Part shown: piece after piece, positions 48,488-60,700 of the stretch
Position numbering within the stretch: the first letter of the stretch is position 1
Layout of the letters: every line of letters starts with the position of its first letter
From: Rhynchonema sp. JSB1_4
Lineage: Eukaryota; Nematoda; Chromadorea; Monhysterida; Xyalidae
Direction of reading: 5' to 3'
DNA length: 64,000 bases
Assembly: GCA_030248065.1 (NCBI GenBank)
Contig: JASAMV010002781.1
Span: 30,559 to 94,558, forward strand
Translations under genes and position numbers: made by a program
The notes under the pieces: model-generated
Database searches by the model: none
What the model saw: only the letters and a program-made list of their open reading frames with translations
What the model was told of the DNA's origin: nothing

Positions 48488-48752
48488 TTGGTCGCACAAT
48501 GACTATATAAGAATTGGTCAAATTTTTTTCCTGAATCGTGAAGAGGGAAAGTGACGGGGCAATGACGTTGCGTTGCGCGATCACACACAAACCATGCAGT
48601 CATCAAAATGTTTCAGAACTGCAGCAACGTGGGTGCCGTGCCGAATTATTTTGAGCTGTAAATGTTTTGTCAAAAGTACAAGTAGCATAGTGGTTAAGGT
48701 TGAACCTGAAGATCAGGGCAGATGAATTCTGATTTAGTCATTGTGCGACCAA
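48488..48752. mobile_element. M1 MITE, inner level (copy B)
   Basis: 265 bp inserted into the same target motif as copy A but on the other strand: left flank CCGCATCTA, right flank TACCTGGCC. Confidence 0.92.
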
Positions 48753-48880
48753 TACCTGGCCGCGCCCTTATGCGTGATTACACCTACACGTTGCCGCGCA
48801 ATGTCAATTTGAATAATGTTCTGGCTTGTCAATTCAGGAAAAATTTTGGATGGATTCTCATCTAGTCATTGTGAGACCAA

Positions 48881-49834
48881 TATTTGAATCTTTCATCCGC
48901 TTTTCACGTGTGCCAATAGGTATACATAAATACCCTGTTTCGGAGTTTTCACCTTTAAGTGAATTAATCTCGTTTCGTGCCAAGAAATAACGAGATATTT
49001 TATGAATTTCTTAGTCCTTTCGAAAGTAAAAAGTGTGCAAGTGCAGCAGTCGGTTATTTTAATTCGTGAAGACCAGGCATACCTACATGCTCTTGCTTAC
49101 AAATGGGCGATGACACAGATGTTTTTGGTGTTCCGTGGATGAATCACATTCACAAACCGTTTTTGTTCAACGTTCATCAACAAGTTTGTCATTTTCATGT
49201 GCTGTCGCGTGCGCCCGCGTTTTTCTCGTTACGCCAACGCAGAGTGCATAATATTTACTGTGATAAACATATCGGTTTCTTATATGGTATGTGGAGAGCG
49301 TTCAACTGTTCGCATAAAAACCAGTTCAAACCAGCGTCCCTTGTTTGTGCGGCAAGCCTAGGTGGCAAGCCTGTGGTGGTTAGTCACCACCACACCACCA
49401 CTACTCGGTGACGTTAACAAGCTGCATAAAACTCTAAGTGTTTTCTGTTCGATGCTCACTGTTTATGGGTAAATGTTTATCGTTTTAGCAAATTTTCAGC
49501 ATGTTGCCATTGAAAAAAGTCGATGCTCCCACCCATCTGGCTTGTTGCAGAACGCTGCCGAACGCTGTGATGCACGCCGATACAGACGAGAAACGACTTG
49601 TTGGTCGGGGTTCGCATAATACAACGGGCTTTTGTCTTTGTATTTAGGCCGCTCTAAGTATATCTTTGATACTGAGATATGTATACCTTGAGGCCTCAGT
49701 TTGGGGCTGGGCTCAGGTTCAGGCTAAGCTTTGGCCCTTCATTGTCCCAAGCCTGGGCAGACATCTGTTGGTTTATTTGATCATCATGTGTGCACTAAGA
49801 TACATATACGTATGCAAGATGGCCGGTTTTCTAA
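48881..49834. other. Stretch with no supportable gene
   Basis: An ATG at 49104 opens a frame of about 102 codons (MGDDTDVFGVPWMN...). I see no domain, signal peptide or convincing donor that would join it in phase to the exon at 50866. It could be a first exon of the UBA-domain gene, but this is not supported. Confidence 0.35.
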
Positions 49835-50297
49835 GGGCGAACTTAGGTTGAACACGGAAACCGGAACACGGAAATAATTTACATACAAACCAGTTTCGTG
49901 GATTTCCGTGCACGGAAATATTTCCGTGGCACGGAAATATTTCCGGTTTCCGTGTTCCGTGTTTTTTTCCCCGTGTGAATAGTTGTTGCTGTTTGCGTCA
50001 ACACGCGGGCTTTTGACGTCAGCACGCTGGCTTTTGTCATCATCACTGCAAAAGCATCGTTTGCGTGCCTGAATCATTGCCGTGTTCCGTGGCACGGAAA
50101 TATTTCCGTGTTCCGTGATTCTCCAAAACATTCACGGAACACGGAACACGGAAATATTTCCGTGTTCCGTGATTCTCCAAAATATTCACGGAACACGGAA
50201 ATATTTCCGTGTTCCGTGATTCTCCAAAATATTCACGGAACACGGAACACGGAAATATTTCCGTGTTCCGGTTTCCGTGTTCAACCTAAGTCCGCCC
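49835..50297. mobile_element. PIF/Harbinger-like MITE with CGTGTTCCGTG repeats
   Basis: 463 bp, sister of 41767-42173: ends GGGCGAACTTAGGTTGAACA and complement, flanked by TAA (49832-49834 and 50298-50300). The right half is an array of inverted CACGGAACACGGAAATATTT units. The left half contains unique sequence. Confidence 0.88.
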
Positions 50298-50606
50298 TAA
50301 GTCCCGCTATTCTGTCTGTGACACGTATGTACATAGCTGAATATACCAACTGATGGTGGGTTTGAACCTCAGTGTCTGATGTCTGACAGTCTTCGACTGA
50401 ATTGATCGGAATTTGTATGCATTACGTAACGTATATGTAGTACCTTGAATGGTTTTCCGATTTTTTTAAAAACTGTACAGCAGTATTCTTGTGCTTCATT
50501 CTTTGTGCACAGCAGATAAAAGTTCTGATTCATTACTGCACCTTAAGAGTAATTACCCAGCTGACATTTGTAGATTTGACAGTGTAATGCAGACTTGGAT
50601 GCAGCA

Positions 50607-50840
50607 TAGTCCAACCACGAGCTCATGAGACGAATCGTTTTACGCGAACAGTAGCGTCGTTCAACGCACAAATTTTTTGGGAGTCAAAAGGGAATTTACG
50701 CACCGAGGTGGAGCGCGAGTTTTCAAAAAATACATGCGTTCCTTTTTCTTTCGTTTCCGAAGTACGTGGAACCGGAACATTATTGGATCCGTACAAGTCA
50801 ACTTCAAAATAAGCCGTCTCATGAGTTCGTGGGTGGATTA
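50607..50840. mobile_element. TA-target MITE, family M3 (shortened)
   Basis: About 234 bp. The left end GTCCAACCACGAGCTCATGA and the right end match the 13201 copy, but about 120 bp of the interior near the left is deleted. It ends about 25 bp before the exon at 50866. Confidence 0.8.
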
Positions 50841-50865
50841 TACTATAAATCGACATGCTTTTCAG

Positions 50866-52745
50866 GAACTATCAAAAACCTTGAACGATGCGAAGGCCAA
50901 GGCTGAGAAATTCTCATCACTTGGGGCCTGGACATCCACTGACAGAGTGTGTCGATCGAAAGCGAACAAACTGGATGGCGATCACATGACAGAAGCGCCG
51001 GAGGACATGACGTATGATGAAGTTAGTTTAGGGCGGGCTTATAGGTTGAATCCGAAACCGGAATCCCCGGAAATATTTCCGAAAAGCGCATTATTTTTGC
51101 ATGTAAATTCTTGAGTTTTCCGGAAATATACTTCCCTAGCCCATTTTTGCATGCAAATCATTTCCGGCGGGTTCCGGATTCCGGATTTAACCTACATATA
51201 TTCGCCCCCTTTTTACCGCTCGCTTTTTCACGCGACCGGTGTTTAGTAACTTACTGTATGCGGAAATTTCTCAATGAGGAACTTACTGTATGCGGAAATT
51301 TCTCAATGAGGAACTTACCGCTCGCTTTTTCACGCGACCGGTGTTTAGTAACTTACTGTATGCGGAAATTTCTCAATGAGGAACTTACTGTATGCGGAAT
51401 GCCCCGGTGCACCTACCATATGTGCGAAAACATTATCAAACGGTAAACCAGTATAGGCAAACGGCGGGCTACATATGTTATAAAGTAAGGTCTAAAATTT
51501 GAGAGTTTGAATCAAGACAAGACATTGATTGTAGATCAGTCCATCGAAATATATATGAAGCCCAGCAGTAAGTTTCTATTCAGTGTAGAAAATTTGAACA
51601 AAATCTTAAAAAATGGTTTAAAAAATTCTACCCAGCCCTTGAGCAGGGTACAAATTTTCTACACTTTGGTGTACAAGCCGTGTTTTTTATTTTGAAATAG
51701 AAAGTCGCCGGTGTAGAAATGGAGCCCATGATGAGCAACTCTACACCGTATGTTTGTTGGGGGCTAAATTTTACAACATTCAGCTCAAGGCCCGCTGAGT
51801 TTCAAGATACTGTTGGTGCAACCTGTGATTCGTTGGTGGCGGTGAATATATTACGTATGGAAATTAATGTTTTCATTTTTTCAGGTCGGACATGATTATT
51901 CGGCGTACTTCAAACGCCATCCCGGTCAATACTTGAACCTCGTGTACGCTAGTGCCTACAAACACAACCGGTCGTGCTACGGGTCGCATCAGTACCGTTT
52001 CACGCCGCAATCATTGGGTTTCAAAAAGTCTCGACTGTTTTTCGGTGATTTCTACTGTAAATGGCGATCCGCGCGCCAGTTTCGTGATGACGCTAGGCGT
52101 ATTCATTATCTCGCTTTGATTGTCAGCCAGAACGAGCGCACCTCTCTGGAGCTCGGTCGTGTCTTTCCGGAATTGGACTGGCAATTGAATCCGTTTCTTC
52201 GACTAACCAACAACGGAAAGACACTGCTGTACCACGAGCGTTTCCATTTATTCTATGAATTGTACTATCTGAATGAGGTGAACTATGCCGATGCTGAGTA
52301 CGCGTCGGTGCAGATGGTGGGCACGGGTAATCGGACGCGCAATGAGATTGCGAATGCGAATTGCACGGTGTGTTCGCGGCACGACATTCGCAGCGAACCT
52401 GTTCGACGAACTACTCCAAAGCAAGCGACCAAGGAACAGCTCCGACTTGCACAGCTAACGCAGTGGCCGGATGTCCACCAAACCGACGAAGCTGAATTAT
52501 TGGAAAAGATCAAAAACGTGATCGAGCTCACCCATTGTACGGAGGACGAAGCGCACGTGGCGCTTCACGACTGTGATCATAATGTTGAACAGGCCATTGG
52601 ACTTGTGATGGATCGGAGAAAATCGTTGACTCAATGCGACAAATGGGTAGAGGTAGATATACGAACAACAAGGCCAAGCAGCTCGAAATCAGGCCGGAGT
52701 CCGCGCATGGCACTGAACTGCGTCCTTCTGTGGTGTTTCATCTGA
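50866..52745 (+). CDS. Protein with Lingerer/UBAP2-like UBA domain (5' partial)
   Basis: Two phase-0 exons, 50866-51021 (52 codons) and 51885-52745 (to TGA), give 338 residues. The C-terminal part matches the Lingerer/UBAP2 opening: QATKEQLRLAQ, then a UBA domain near nt 52497-52616 (EKIKNVIELTHCTEDEA, ALHDCDHNVEQAI). In that family this module binds ubiquitin in RNA-granule proteins. The preceding roughly 180 residues (GHDYSAYFKRHPGQYLNLVY...KSRLFFGDFYCKWRSARQF) are aromatic- and Arg-rich, look folded, and I do not recognise them. The gene has no visible start. It also stops just after the UBA, where Lingerer proteins continue with RG-rich sequence. The frame may instead end at the donor TGG|gtagag (52646). 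Options: a distinct domain architecture, a truncated paralogue, or missing 3' exons. Confidence 0.65.
51031..51209. mobile_element. Degenerate PIF/Harbinger-like MITE
   Basis: Begins GGGCGGGCTTATAGGTTGAA after TTA and ends near ATATATTCGCCCC. The interior has inverted CCGGAAATATTTCCG and TTTTGCATGCAAAT motifs, like 26510-26679. It starts 9 bp after the exon donor at 51021. Confidence 0.65.
51213..51416. repeat. 102-bp tandem repeat, two units
   Basis: Two near-identical 102-bp units, each starting TTACCGCTCGCTTTTTCACG and containing an inner duplicated GAACTTACTGTATGCGGAAA segment. Intronic in the UBA-domain gene. No coding meaning seen. Confidence 0.85.
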
Positions 52746-52961
52746 TCTTGCAATACGTATACATATATGTATGTACCTTTTCTATATTTTACTTTGTATA
52801 TATCTTGTATAGTTCGATTACTCTTGCCAAGTTTTGTTACAGCTGTGACTAGTCCCAGGTACAGGCGAACAGTACAGTAACCTAACTTCGCTGTCTTACG
52901 ATGTGTCATTTCGCGAGTGCGCGCATGTTCAAGCGTTCTTATCAAGTATTTCGTCTAGGTA

Positions 52962-53236
52962 TTGGTCACACAATGACTTTATAAGAATTGGTCAAATTTT
53001 TTTCCTGAATCGCAAAGCAGGCTAGTGACGGGGCAATGACGTTGCGTTGCGCGATCACACACAAAACACGTAGTAAAGAGAATGTTTCAGACCTGCGGCA
53101 ACGTGGTTGATCTGCCAGATTATTTTCAGCTGAAAATGTTTTGTGAGAATCACAAATAGCACAGTAGTTAAGAGTGACTGAACGTGAAAATCAGGATTGA
53201 TTTTGATGAATTCTTATATGGTCATTGTGCGACCAA
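52962..53236. mobile_element. TA-target MITE, family M1
   Basis: 275 bp between TA dinucleotides, ends TTGGTCACACAATGAC and the complement of TTGGTCGCACAATGAC. Lies between the UBA-domain gene and PPIP5K. Confidence 0.9.
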
Positions 53237-54767
53237 TAGTAGCTTTCTTTATTTCGATTTTTGTGTAATTATTTCAAAAATGTTATTGAACAAAATATAC
53301 AATGTTAATCCCTACGAAAATTGCATGCTCTGTTTTCATAGTTTCATAATCCTTTACTCAACACTAATTGGTGGCAAGGCTCTGTTGATAACAAGCAGAT
53401 TAGTGTTCATTAGTCAGAAACTACACTAAACAAAGTAAACATGCACATACGTGATAAACACACCACACCCAACCAACAGATATACATTACTGGCTCCCAT
53501 TCTAATGTCAGCTTCAGTTTATTTATTTTGTGAAGGTTCAGGCCCGTTATGTGTCCAAACATTTGAGTGTTCCGGAAAAGTTTGCTCTGTTTGGACTAAT
53601 AAGCCTCAACGTAATAATGAACCTGGCATTGCCAAAACTGCCCCGGGCCCGAAACGATCGGAGCGTCTGAGCTTCCGGGCCTGAAACGCCGTGGGGTGCG
53701 TGATGCGCTGCATATATGTAGGTGTACACAGTGCTAAATTATTCTCCTGTCAAAACGACTTTTCGAAGAGTGATGTCAGTCCGGTTCATGAATTGACTGC
53801 TCTCAATGAACACACCGGCGCTTTTTCTGAAGCGCTAAGCATTTTGAAATGCAACAGATCAGCTTGAAACCATAGCATCCAAACGTGTGACTATGGGGCA
53901 TTACGATAGCTGTTGTTTTCGGACCCGCGGCAACGCCACGCGCGCAATGAAACGTTGTTTTACATTAGCTGTGTGTGTTGGCAAGCTAATGCGCTGGCTG
54001 ACGCTTTGCAGACTTCAGACGAAGGTGCTTCTCCAAGCCTGCTGTGTGGGGTACACGCACATTGCCTTTGGAGATAAGTAGAAAGTGTCCAAACGTGTGT
54101 TTGGCTTCCCATGTCAGTTAGCCCACTGTGCGCGTCACAAACTGCATTTTGAGGTATGTACCTACATACATATGTAGAGAGACATCTAGAAAAACCGCTC
54201 TAACCTTCGTCTGTGTTTTTCGTGTTTATATTCTCGGTCTTAAAACACTTTTTTTGACAAAACACGTGGGAAAAGTTTACAAATCCGATTTTAGGCTGCA
54301 CGTCTTTCGCGTACCAGACCCTCCGGGAATAACGGCCCGTTACGGTGATTGACATAACTTTCCAAAAAAAATCTAATAATAAAAATGCTCATGTGGAGGA
54401 CCCCGTTAATTTTGTCACCAAGGTTACCCACATTATATGCAAGCAACGTGTGTGTCAACTGCGCCACAATTGCTCTGCGCGATAAATTGGCCTCTCTTTC
54501 TCACAAGTTATCAGCAAGCGCCTGCTCAGTTTATAGTGCGATATAACGCAACCAATTTGACTGAGACTTTCACCAAAAGTTTTTTGTGAGCGCACTATAA
54601 TAATGATTGCGCAGCTGGCTGACTTGACAAATGAAAACGTTGAAGTGATTTATTACAGATGCTAATTACACTTTCAAACTTACTCCGAGCAACCTGTTGT
54701 ACACCACTGCACTTGTGATGTGATTTTTATACATTCGTGTTTATCGCTTCATTGTGTGTGAATCAAA
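53237..54767. other. Intergenic stretch upstream of PPIP5K
   Basis: No exon, RNA gene or repeat with clear ends was recognised. It should contain the PPIP5K promoter, but I see no TATA box in a convincing position. Confidence 0.5.
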
Positions 54768-57700
54768 ATGACGGACGAACAATTCAAAAAGGTATATAGT
54801 TTCAAATTACGAAAAAAATATATGTGTAAGTTAGCCATTTATTCATCAACATTGCTTATTATGTACGTTACATAGCCGGCGAACGTGCGCGCCCATAGCC
54901 TATCGCTGACCTTCGAAGTTATATCGACTCTTCGTATAGGAAATGAACGGCGCACAATGCGTGGTGCGCTCGTGTTGATGCTGACGATGTCCTGGTACAC
55001 CGTCTGTCAGCGAGTTTACGATACAGACAAACTTCAAGATTGGCAACGACTAACAATTAAAATACTTTTATTGGCCCCTCAGTGCATCTTTGGAGCAATT
55101 ACATACCTATGCAGCGACAAAAAAGCAATGCTATTTTTCAGATCGTTCTCGGTATTTGCGCCATGCAGAAGAAAGTACAGGCAAAACCGATGCGTACGAT
55201 AATTGCCAAGATACAGGAACTGTACGGGGTTCGTGTCTTTTGGGGATATTTTTTAAATTTAATTTTATAGTTTTGAAATTGTATCCGCTGCCAATTTGTG
55301 ATATATGTAACACTTCTAAACATTATCTTGACGAATCAAAATCTCACAGTCTCTCCTGCTGACATGGACCGAGAGGATCATAATTATTCTGTCACTAAAA
55401 GCCAATGGAATACCAGCCACTGTACAGTATTTGCAGTGGTGAACCGGAGATTATAGGTATGAATATCTGCAGTCTACATACTATGTATACATCCACTGTA
55501 GAGTGATCCCAGTATTTCAGTGAGTCGATTTTTGGTACCAACCTTGCGTTACCTACATACATAACTGGTACACTCATGTACAGGGTTGAAAAAAAAAATT
55601 TTTTTATTAACGAGCTTTTTTTTTTTAAAAAAAAAATTTTTTTTTTGATTTTTTTTTTGACGAAAAATTTTTTTATTAGAAAAAGTGTTGCAAACGACGT
55701 TTCAGGATAAATGAAATCGATACAACATATTTTTCAAAAATTGAAAAATTTTCGCCTCAGACCGAACTTGTGTGGTGACACCCGGTAGTATTGTGCAGAT
55801 TCCATGGTCTCCGACCAGTCTGAGGTTGATGTTCACTAACGATGTTACTCTGATGTATTGTAGCATGCCGTACAACGTATTTTAATGCATCTAATGCCGT
55901 ATATCTGATATACGACCATCAAAATATCGATTACAGCCCAAATCTTGCGCGTCAGATCGACTTTGCGCGCCCGGTTTTGCACCAGACCTGCATATATACA
56001 TGTGTAGTAGCATGTAGTAGTACATTATCGGTGCCACATCACTATAAAAGACCAGCCCCGCGCATCCCTGTGCGGATTTGGGGACAATACAGGGCGCCGC
56101 AGGCGCGATTTTGGAAAAATTGTGTCGTCCACAGAAAAAAAGTGTCAATTTTTTGCCTCGAAAAAGGCCATTTTTGGACATTTCAGCCCATTTTGGGCAA
56201 CTTTTTTTTATTAAAAAAAAAAGCAAAATCTGAGTTTCAAAAAAAAAATTTTTTTTTTAAAAAAAAAATTTTTTAATTGACCACTTTTTTTTTTGAAACA
56301 ACCCTGCTCATGTATGTACTGTACATACAGTATGGCAAGCGCTCTGGCAAGCATGTCACCATAAAGATGGTGAATTGTACTAAGTAAAACAACATAAAAT
56401 CCCCCGGGCAGAATTGGATCACTGTTGTTACGTTTGCCGAATCGACCATTGTGTATCAACCGATTGAACAGTGGCCGGTGTGTGATGCGCTGATTGCGTT
56501 CTATTCGTATGACTTTCCTTTGGAAAAAGCGGTCGCCTATGCCGAACTCAGACAACCGATGCTCATCAACGACATCAAGAAGCAGTTCTATTTATTCAAC
56601 AGGTGATGTTTCACAACACTTTCCTATAAATTTAGCTTCTCGCTCTCTGCAACAGCAAAAATATTTGTGATTCACGTGAAATCCTGTGATTCTTCAAGGG
56701 GATTTGAGTCCTGAGGATCCTGAGGTCTGAGATTAATGCGCATAAAAAAGAATGTAACTCTATGTTTACACGTTTTTGAACTGATCAATCAACTTTGTGG
56801 TCCTCAATTATGCGCATCGACATTTTCCAGGGCCAAAGTGTACCAGACGTGCTCGGAGGCGGGCGTGGCGGTGCCGCGGCATGTGCGTGTGCATCACAAT
56901 AATGTTGCCTGCGTGAACAAGGACAGTGCAGAATGTCGCTATTTTAGGCATACGTACGGTCGGTTGTGGTTTGGATGAAGTCATTATGTGCTGGAAACTA
57001 AATAGTGTAATATGCACCAAGCATTCTTGAAAATTTCTGTCCAGCCAGTGAACCAACAAACTTTCCTGTGTTAAACTCTCCTTTGCGTCAAAGATATCAG
57101 GGGACTTGCTGTTGGCACAACTTGACCAGCGTAAAGGATGATCTATGCCAGAGTGCTAGAGCTTGAGGCAGGTCAAAATGATTGGAATAATCGTGTAAAT
57201 GTCGAAATAACCTTGAAAGAAAGTCACGTAACCGAGGCAAGGCCTGCCCCAAACCGATCGTCAAGTTGGATACTAGTCATTGTACATGCTTTTTTTATCT
57301 AACTGGAAACAAAAACGTCAGTTTGTTCGTCGTTTCCACCTGAAACAAGGAGCGAATGTTTCAGCTCCTCCTCGTGACGAACAGGAACTAATAGAGAACA
57401 TGGACACAATTGTTGTCAATGGTGTGATCGTGCAGAAACCGTTCGTCGAAAAACCAATGAATGCGGAGGATCACAACGTCACCATCTATTTCCCATCGGC
57501 GTCCGGCGGAGGATCGCAGAATCTGTTCAGAAAGGTTCGACGCACACTTTGTCGTCTTTGGTGAGCCAATAAATCAATCCTTAGATTAATCAGTTCAATG
57601 CGTACGGTCGCACAATGACTTTATAAAGAATTGGTCAAATATTTTTTCCTGAATCGCAAAGAGGGAAAGTGACGGGGCAGTGAATTTGCGTTGCGCGATC

Positions 57701-60700
57701 GCACACAAACCATGCAGTCACCAAAATGTTTCAGACCCGCAGCACGTGGGTGCTCTGTTAGATTATTTTCAGGTGAAAATGTTTTGTGAGAATCACAAAT
57801 ATGTAGCACAGTGGTTAAGAGTGACTGAACGTGAAAATCAGGATTCATTTAATGAATTCTTATATGGTCATTGTGCGACCAATAGGTATTCAATGTGCGC
57901 ATGGTAATGTACACTGCGTCGGCTCACACTTCGACTAAATTCTGGACCCATCAATGTTGTCAACCAACTTTTCAGATCGGCAACCAATCGAGTGAGTATT
58001 CGACCAATTGCGATATTCGACGCGATCAGCCGTATCTCTATGAAGAGTTCATTGCTGCTGAGGGCATTGATGTCAAGGTACAGTATGTATTTTACTGTAT
58101 GCAAACATCGTTTTTTTGCATTCCATTTTTTCGTTCCCCCGCCGTAGAACGCACATGATGTACGCAGTTGCTGCAGTCAATAATCTTGGCGCTTCACCAT
58201 CGATGCTTGTGCTTTGACCCATTGTGCGCTCACACATGCCAAGCGGTGCACCGTGTCATCGTCAGTACGTCGAAGCACCTCGTTTACACAGATGGCTGAG
58301 TTGTGTGTGTCGGGGACGACGACAATTGTGCGCAGTATACCTTTGCATAAGTACATAACATATGTATAGGCAAACTACATATATGGCAACGTGAGCCGGA
58401 TTTCGGAGATGGTGAGCTTGCAAAACAAAAGAAAGAGAAAATCCTCATGCACCACGTGTAGTATTCCACAGCGTGTAACTTTCTCCAAAATCAGCAGTCA
58501 GCCCGTCTGAATGCTTGTTACATTTGCTGGTAACCCTCTAACCGTTCGCACCAGGTCATCATCTGTGCGAATCCACCAGGACCCGTAGACGTATAGTGTA
58601 TAGTTGCACATCATCAACACTGAATGACACACAACCGCCACGTTTGATCACGCAGGTGTACGCCGTGGGACTGTCCTACGCACACGCGGAGGCACGCAAA
58701 GCACCAGCGCTGGACGGGGTCGTGGAACGGGATGAACACGGCAAGGAAGTACGATATCCGGTCATATTGACGAAATGCGAGAAGGAAATGGCGCGCGCAT
58801 TGGTCAACGCGTTCGGGGTTTGTTCGGCGTCTGAATTGTGAAACATCAGCCTGATCATATAACACAGTCCACAGTCCCAATTTGGTTAAAAGGACCCACC
58901 GTTTCGATCACTACAAGAACATTCAGCATGGCCGGTGCCGGATTGCGCGCTGGTTGCATATCGGTATTGAGTCCTATCGGGGCCATTCAATTGCTTATTT
59001 TCATTTAGGCAGTTTTCGACTACTTGGAAATTTGACCAATGTAAAAGTGGCTGTCAGAACTCCAATGCACTATACTTTTGTCACGTGCCAGCAGCACGTT
59101 GCCAGCCGGCTCCCGGTCAGCATGCGGAGCCAAGGCAGATTAGAGCGCAAATTGTCTCGTGTTCGCTATGCTTTGAGGCTCATCATTACAGTGTACGGTA
59201 TACACACGCTGTGCTAAATTGATTTTCTGTTCAGCAAACCGTCTGCGGTTTCGATTTGCTCCGAGCCAACGGCCGTTCCTATGTGTGTGACGTGAATGGA
59301 TTCAGTTTCGTCAAATCCTCCTCCACCAAGTACTACGAAGATTGCGCCAAGGTGCTCAGCAGTTTGGTGCTCAGCCGCCTGGCAATTCCGTTACTCCTAC
59401 CGCCGTCGCTGCAGGGTCCGGGCCATGGGGGCGCTTGTAAGTTTTTTTTAACTTGAGTGGGGGCCGAAACTGCTTCCATAGGACGGTATCCACTTTGCTG
59501 GCATTGGGACACGTGCCCGTTGCTGTGTTTGTGTACCGCGAGAAAATTCGGTACTGCATTGAGATTGCTACTATTCGATCGTTTTTATTTTTCATTTTTT
59601 TGAGTTTTTGCACTCCAGTGCCAGGTGAATGCAAACGCCCGTAGGCAGTGTGGCAAATCCGGATAGAAACATGAAACATAAACATGAAAATCTAACGTGA
59701 ACTGAAATCACAGCTTCACGATGCACATGTATAAACGTATCGTTGCAAACGTTCGTCAGTGAACCTGGGTTCAACACGGACCAAATGCCAACAGTGCATA
59801 CCGGCGATTATTTTTTGTAGTGGAGAGCTTCCCCAAAACCTGCACTGGCTTAAATTTCACTACTCTGCAGCCATAAATTCGAGCTTTTTATACGTTCCAT
59901 TTCCCATTGCCGCTCACCTAATGTTTAAAAGCCATGTTCTCCTTCATTATGCCCGACTTATGTACCTCAATTCTTTTATTCCCTTTCGACCAGGTGCTAC
60001 TGTATTGGTTCCGGATGGTCTACGTCCGCCTTCGGTTACCCCGTTCTGTTAGTTTCGACTGTTAAACCTGCGCGTGTGCATGCGGTTTTGCGTTCAATGA
60101 AAGCGGCTGCTTGCGCATGACGTACTGTTACAATAGGCATTATGGTTTTTTGGGCTAATAGTTTACTCGTCACGTCAACGCAAACGGTCCAAGAAAACGG
60201 TCTCATACGTTCTAATGACACGAGCGGCACTGGCCGTCAGGGTTGGAAAAAAAAATTTTTTTTTAAACAAGTTTTTTTTTAAAAAAAAAAATTTTTTTTT
60301 TTTAAAAAAAAATTTTTTTTTAAAAAGTCTGAGATTCGGGGAAATTTTACCAAATTTGCCTAAAAAACGCGCAAAATCGCGAAAAAATGCAACTTTAATT
60401 GGCAAGTCACTTTTGTGACTTGGTTTGCATCACTTATCAAGGGTGTTTACGTCATTTCGGTGCGATCCAACAGTCTGTGCTTGATATGGACCGCTGATTG
60501 CTGCTCTGTGGTATCGGACACAGCAGTTTGTGGCCGAATAAGCAAGATTCACTCATAAACCACACAGAATTGAGAATATAAGCTGCAGAAATACTTGTCG
60601 GGTAGCTGAATCAGTCGTATATGACCGACCTGATGGGGTATGACATCGAAGTACCATGTAGGCACATGCATACTGTGTCCCATGTATTACGGGAAGGTAT

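Larger units (their letters stand above)
47442..48767. mobile_element. Harbinger-like MITE, middle level of the nest
   Basis: Ends GGGCGCGGCCAGGTA and complement, flanked by TTA (47439-47441 and 48768-48770). The interior is built of inverted GCGGACTGCGGACTGCGGAC and GGCCAGGTAGATGCGG units. A further palindrome (47640-47700 against 47925-47990) surrounds about 220 bp of other sequence. Two M1 copies are inserted at GGCCAGG-TA-GATGCGG sites. Confidence 0.85.
47262..48880. mobile_element. Outer M1 MITE split by a Harbinger-like insertion
   Basis: Left half 47262-47438 begins TTGGTCGCAC. Right half 48771-48880 ends with GTGAGACCAA. TA flanks both outer ends. Removing 47442-48767 plus one TTA rebuilds a single element of the expected size of about 290 bp. 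Confidence 0.85.

Noticed and set aside
54876..55202. A frame of 108 codons that can be joined to ATG 54768 and looks like a small two-helix membrane protein
   Set aside because: Splicing 54791 to 55142 instead gives [15 protein letters not shown], a clear PPIP5K N terminus with a much better acceptor (TTTTTCAG). The longer frame is therefore intronic.
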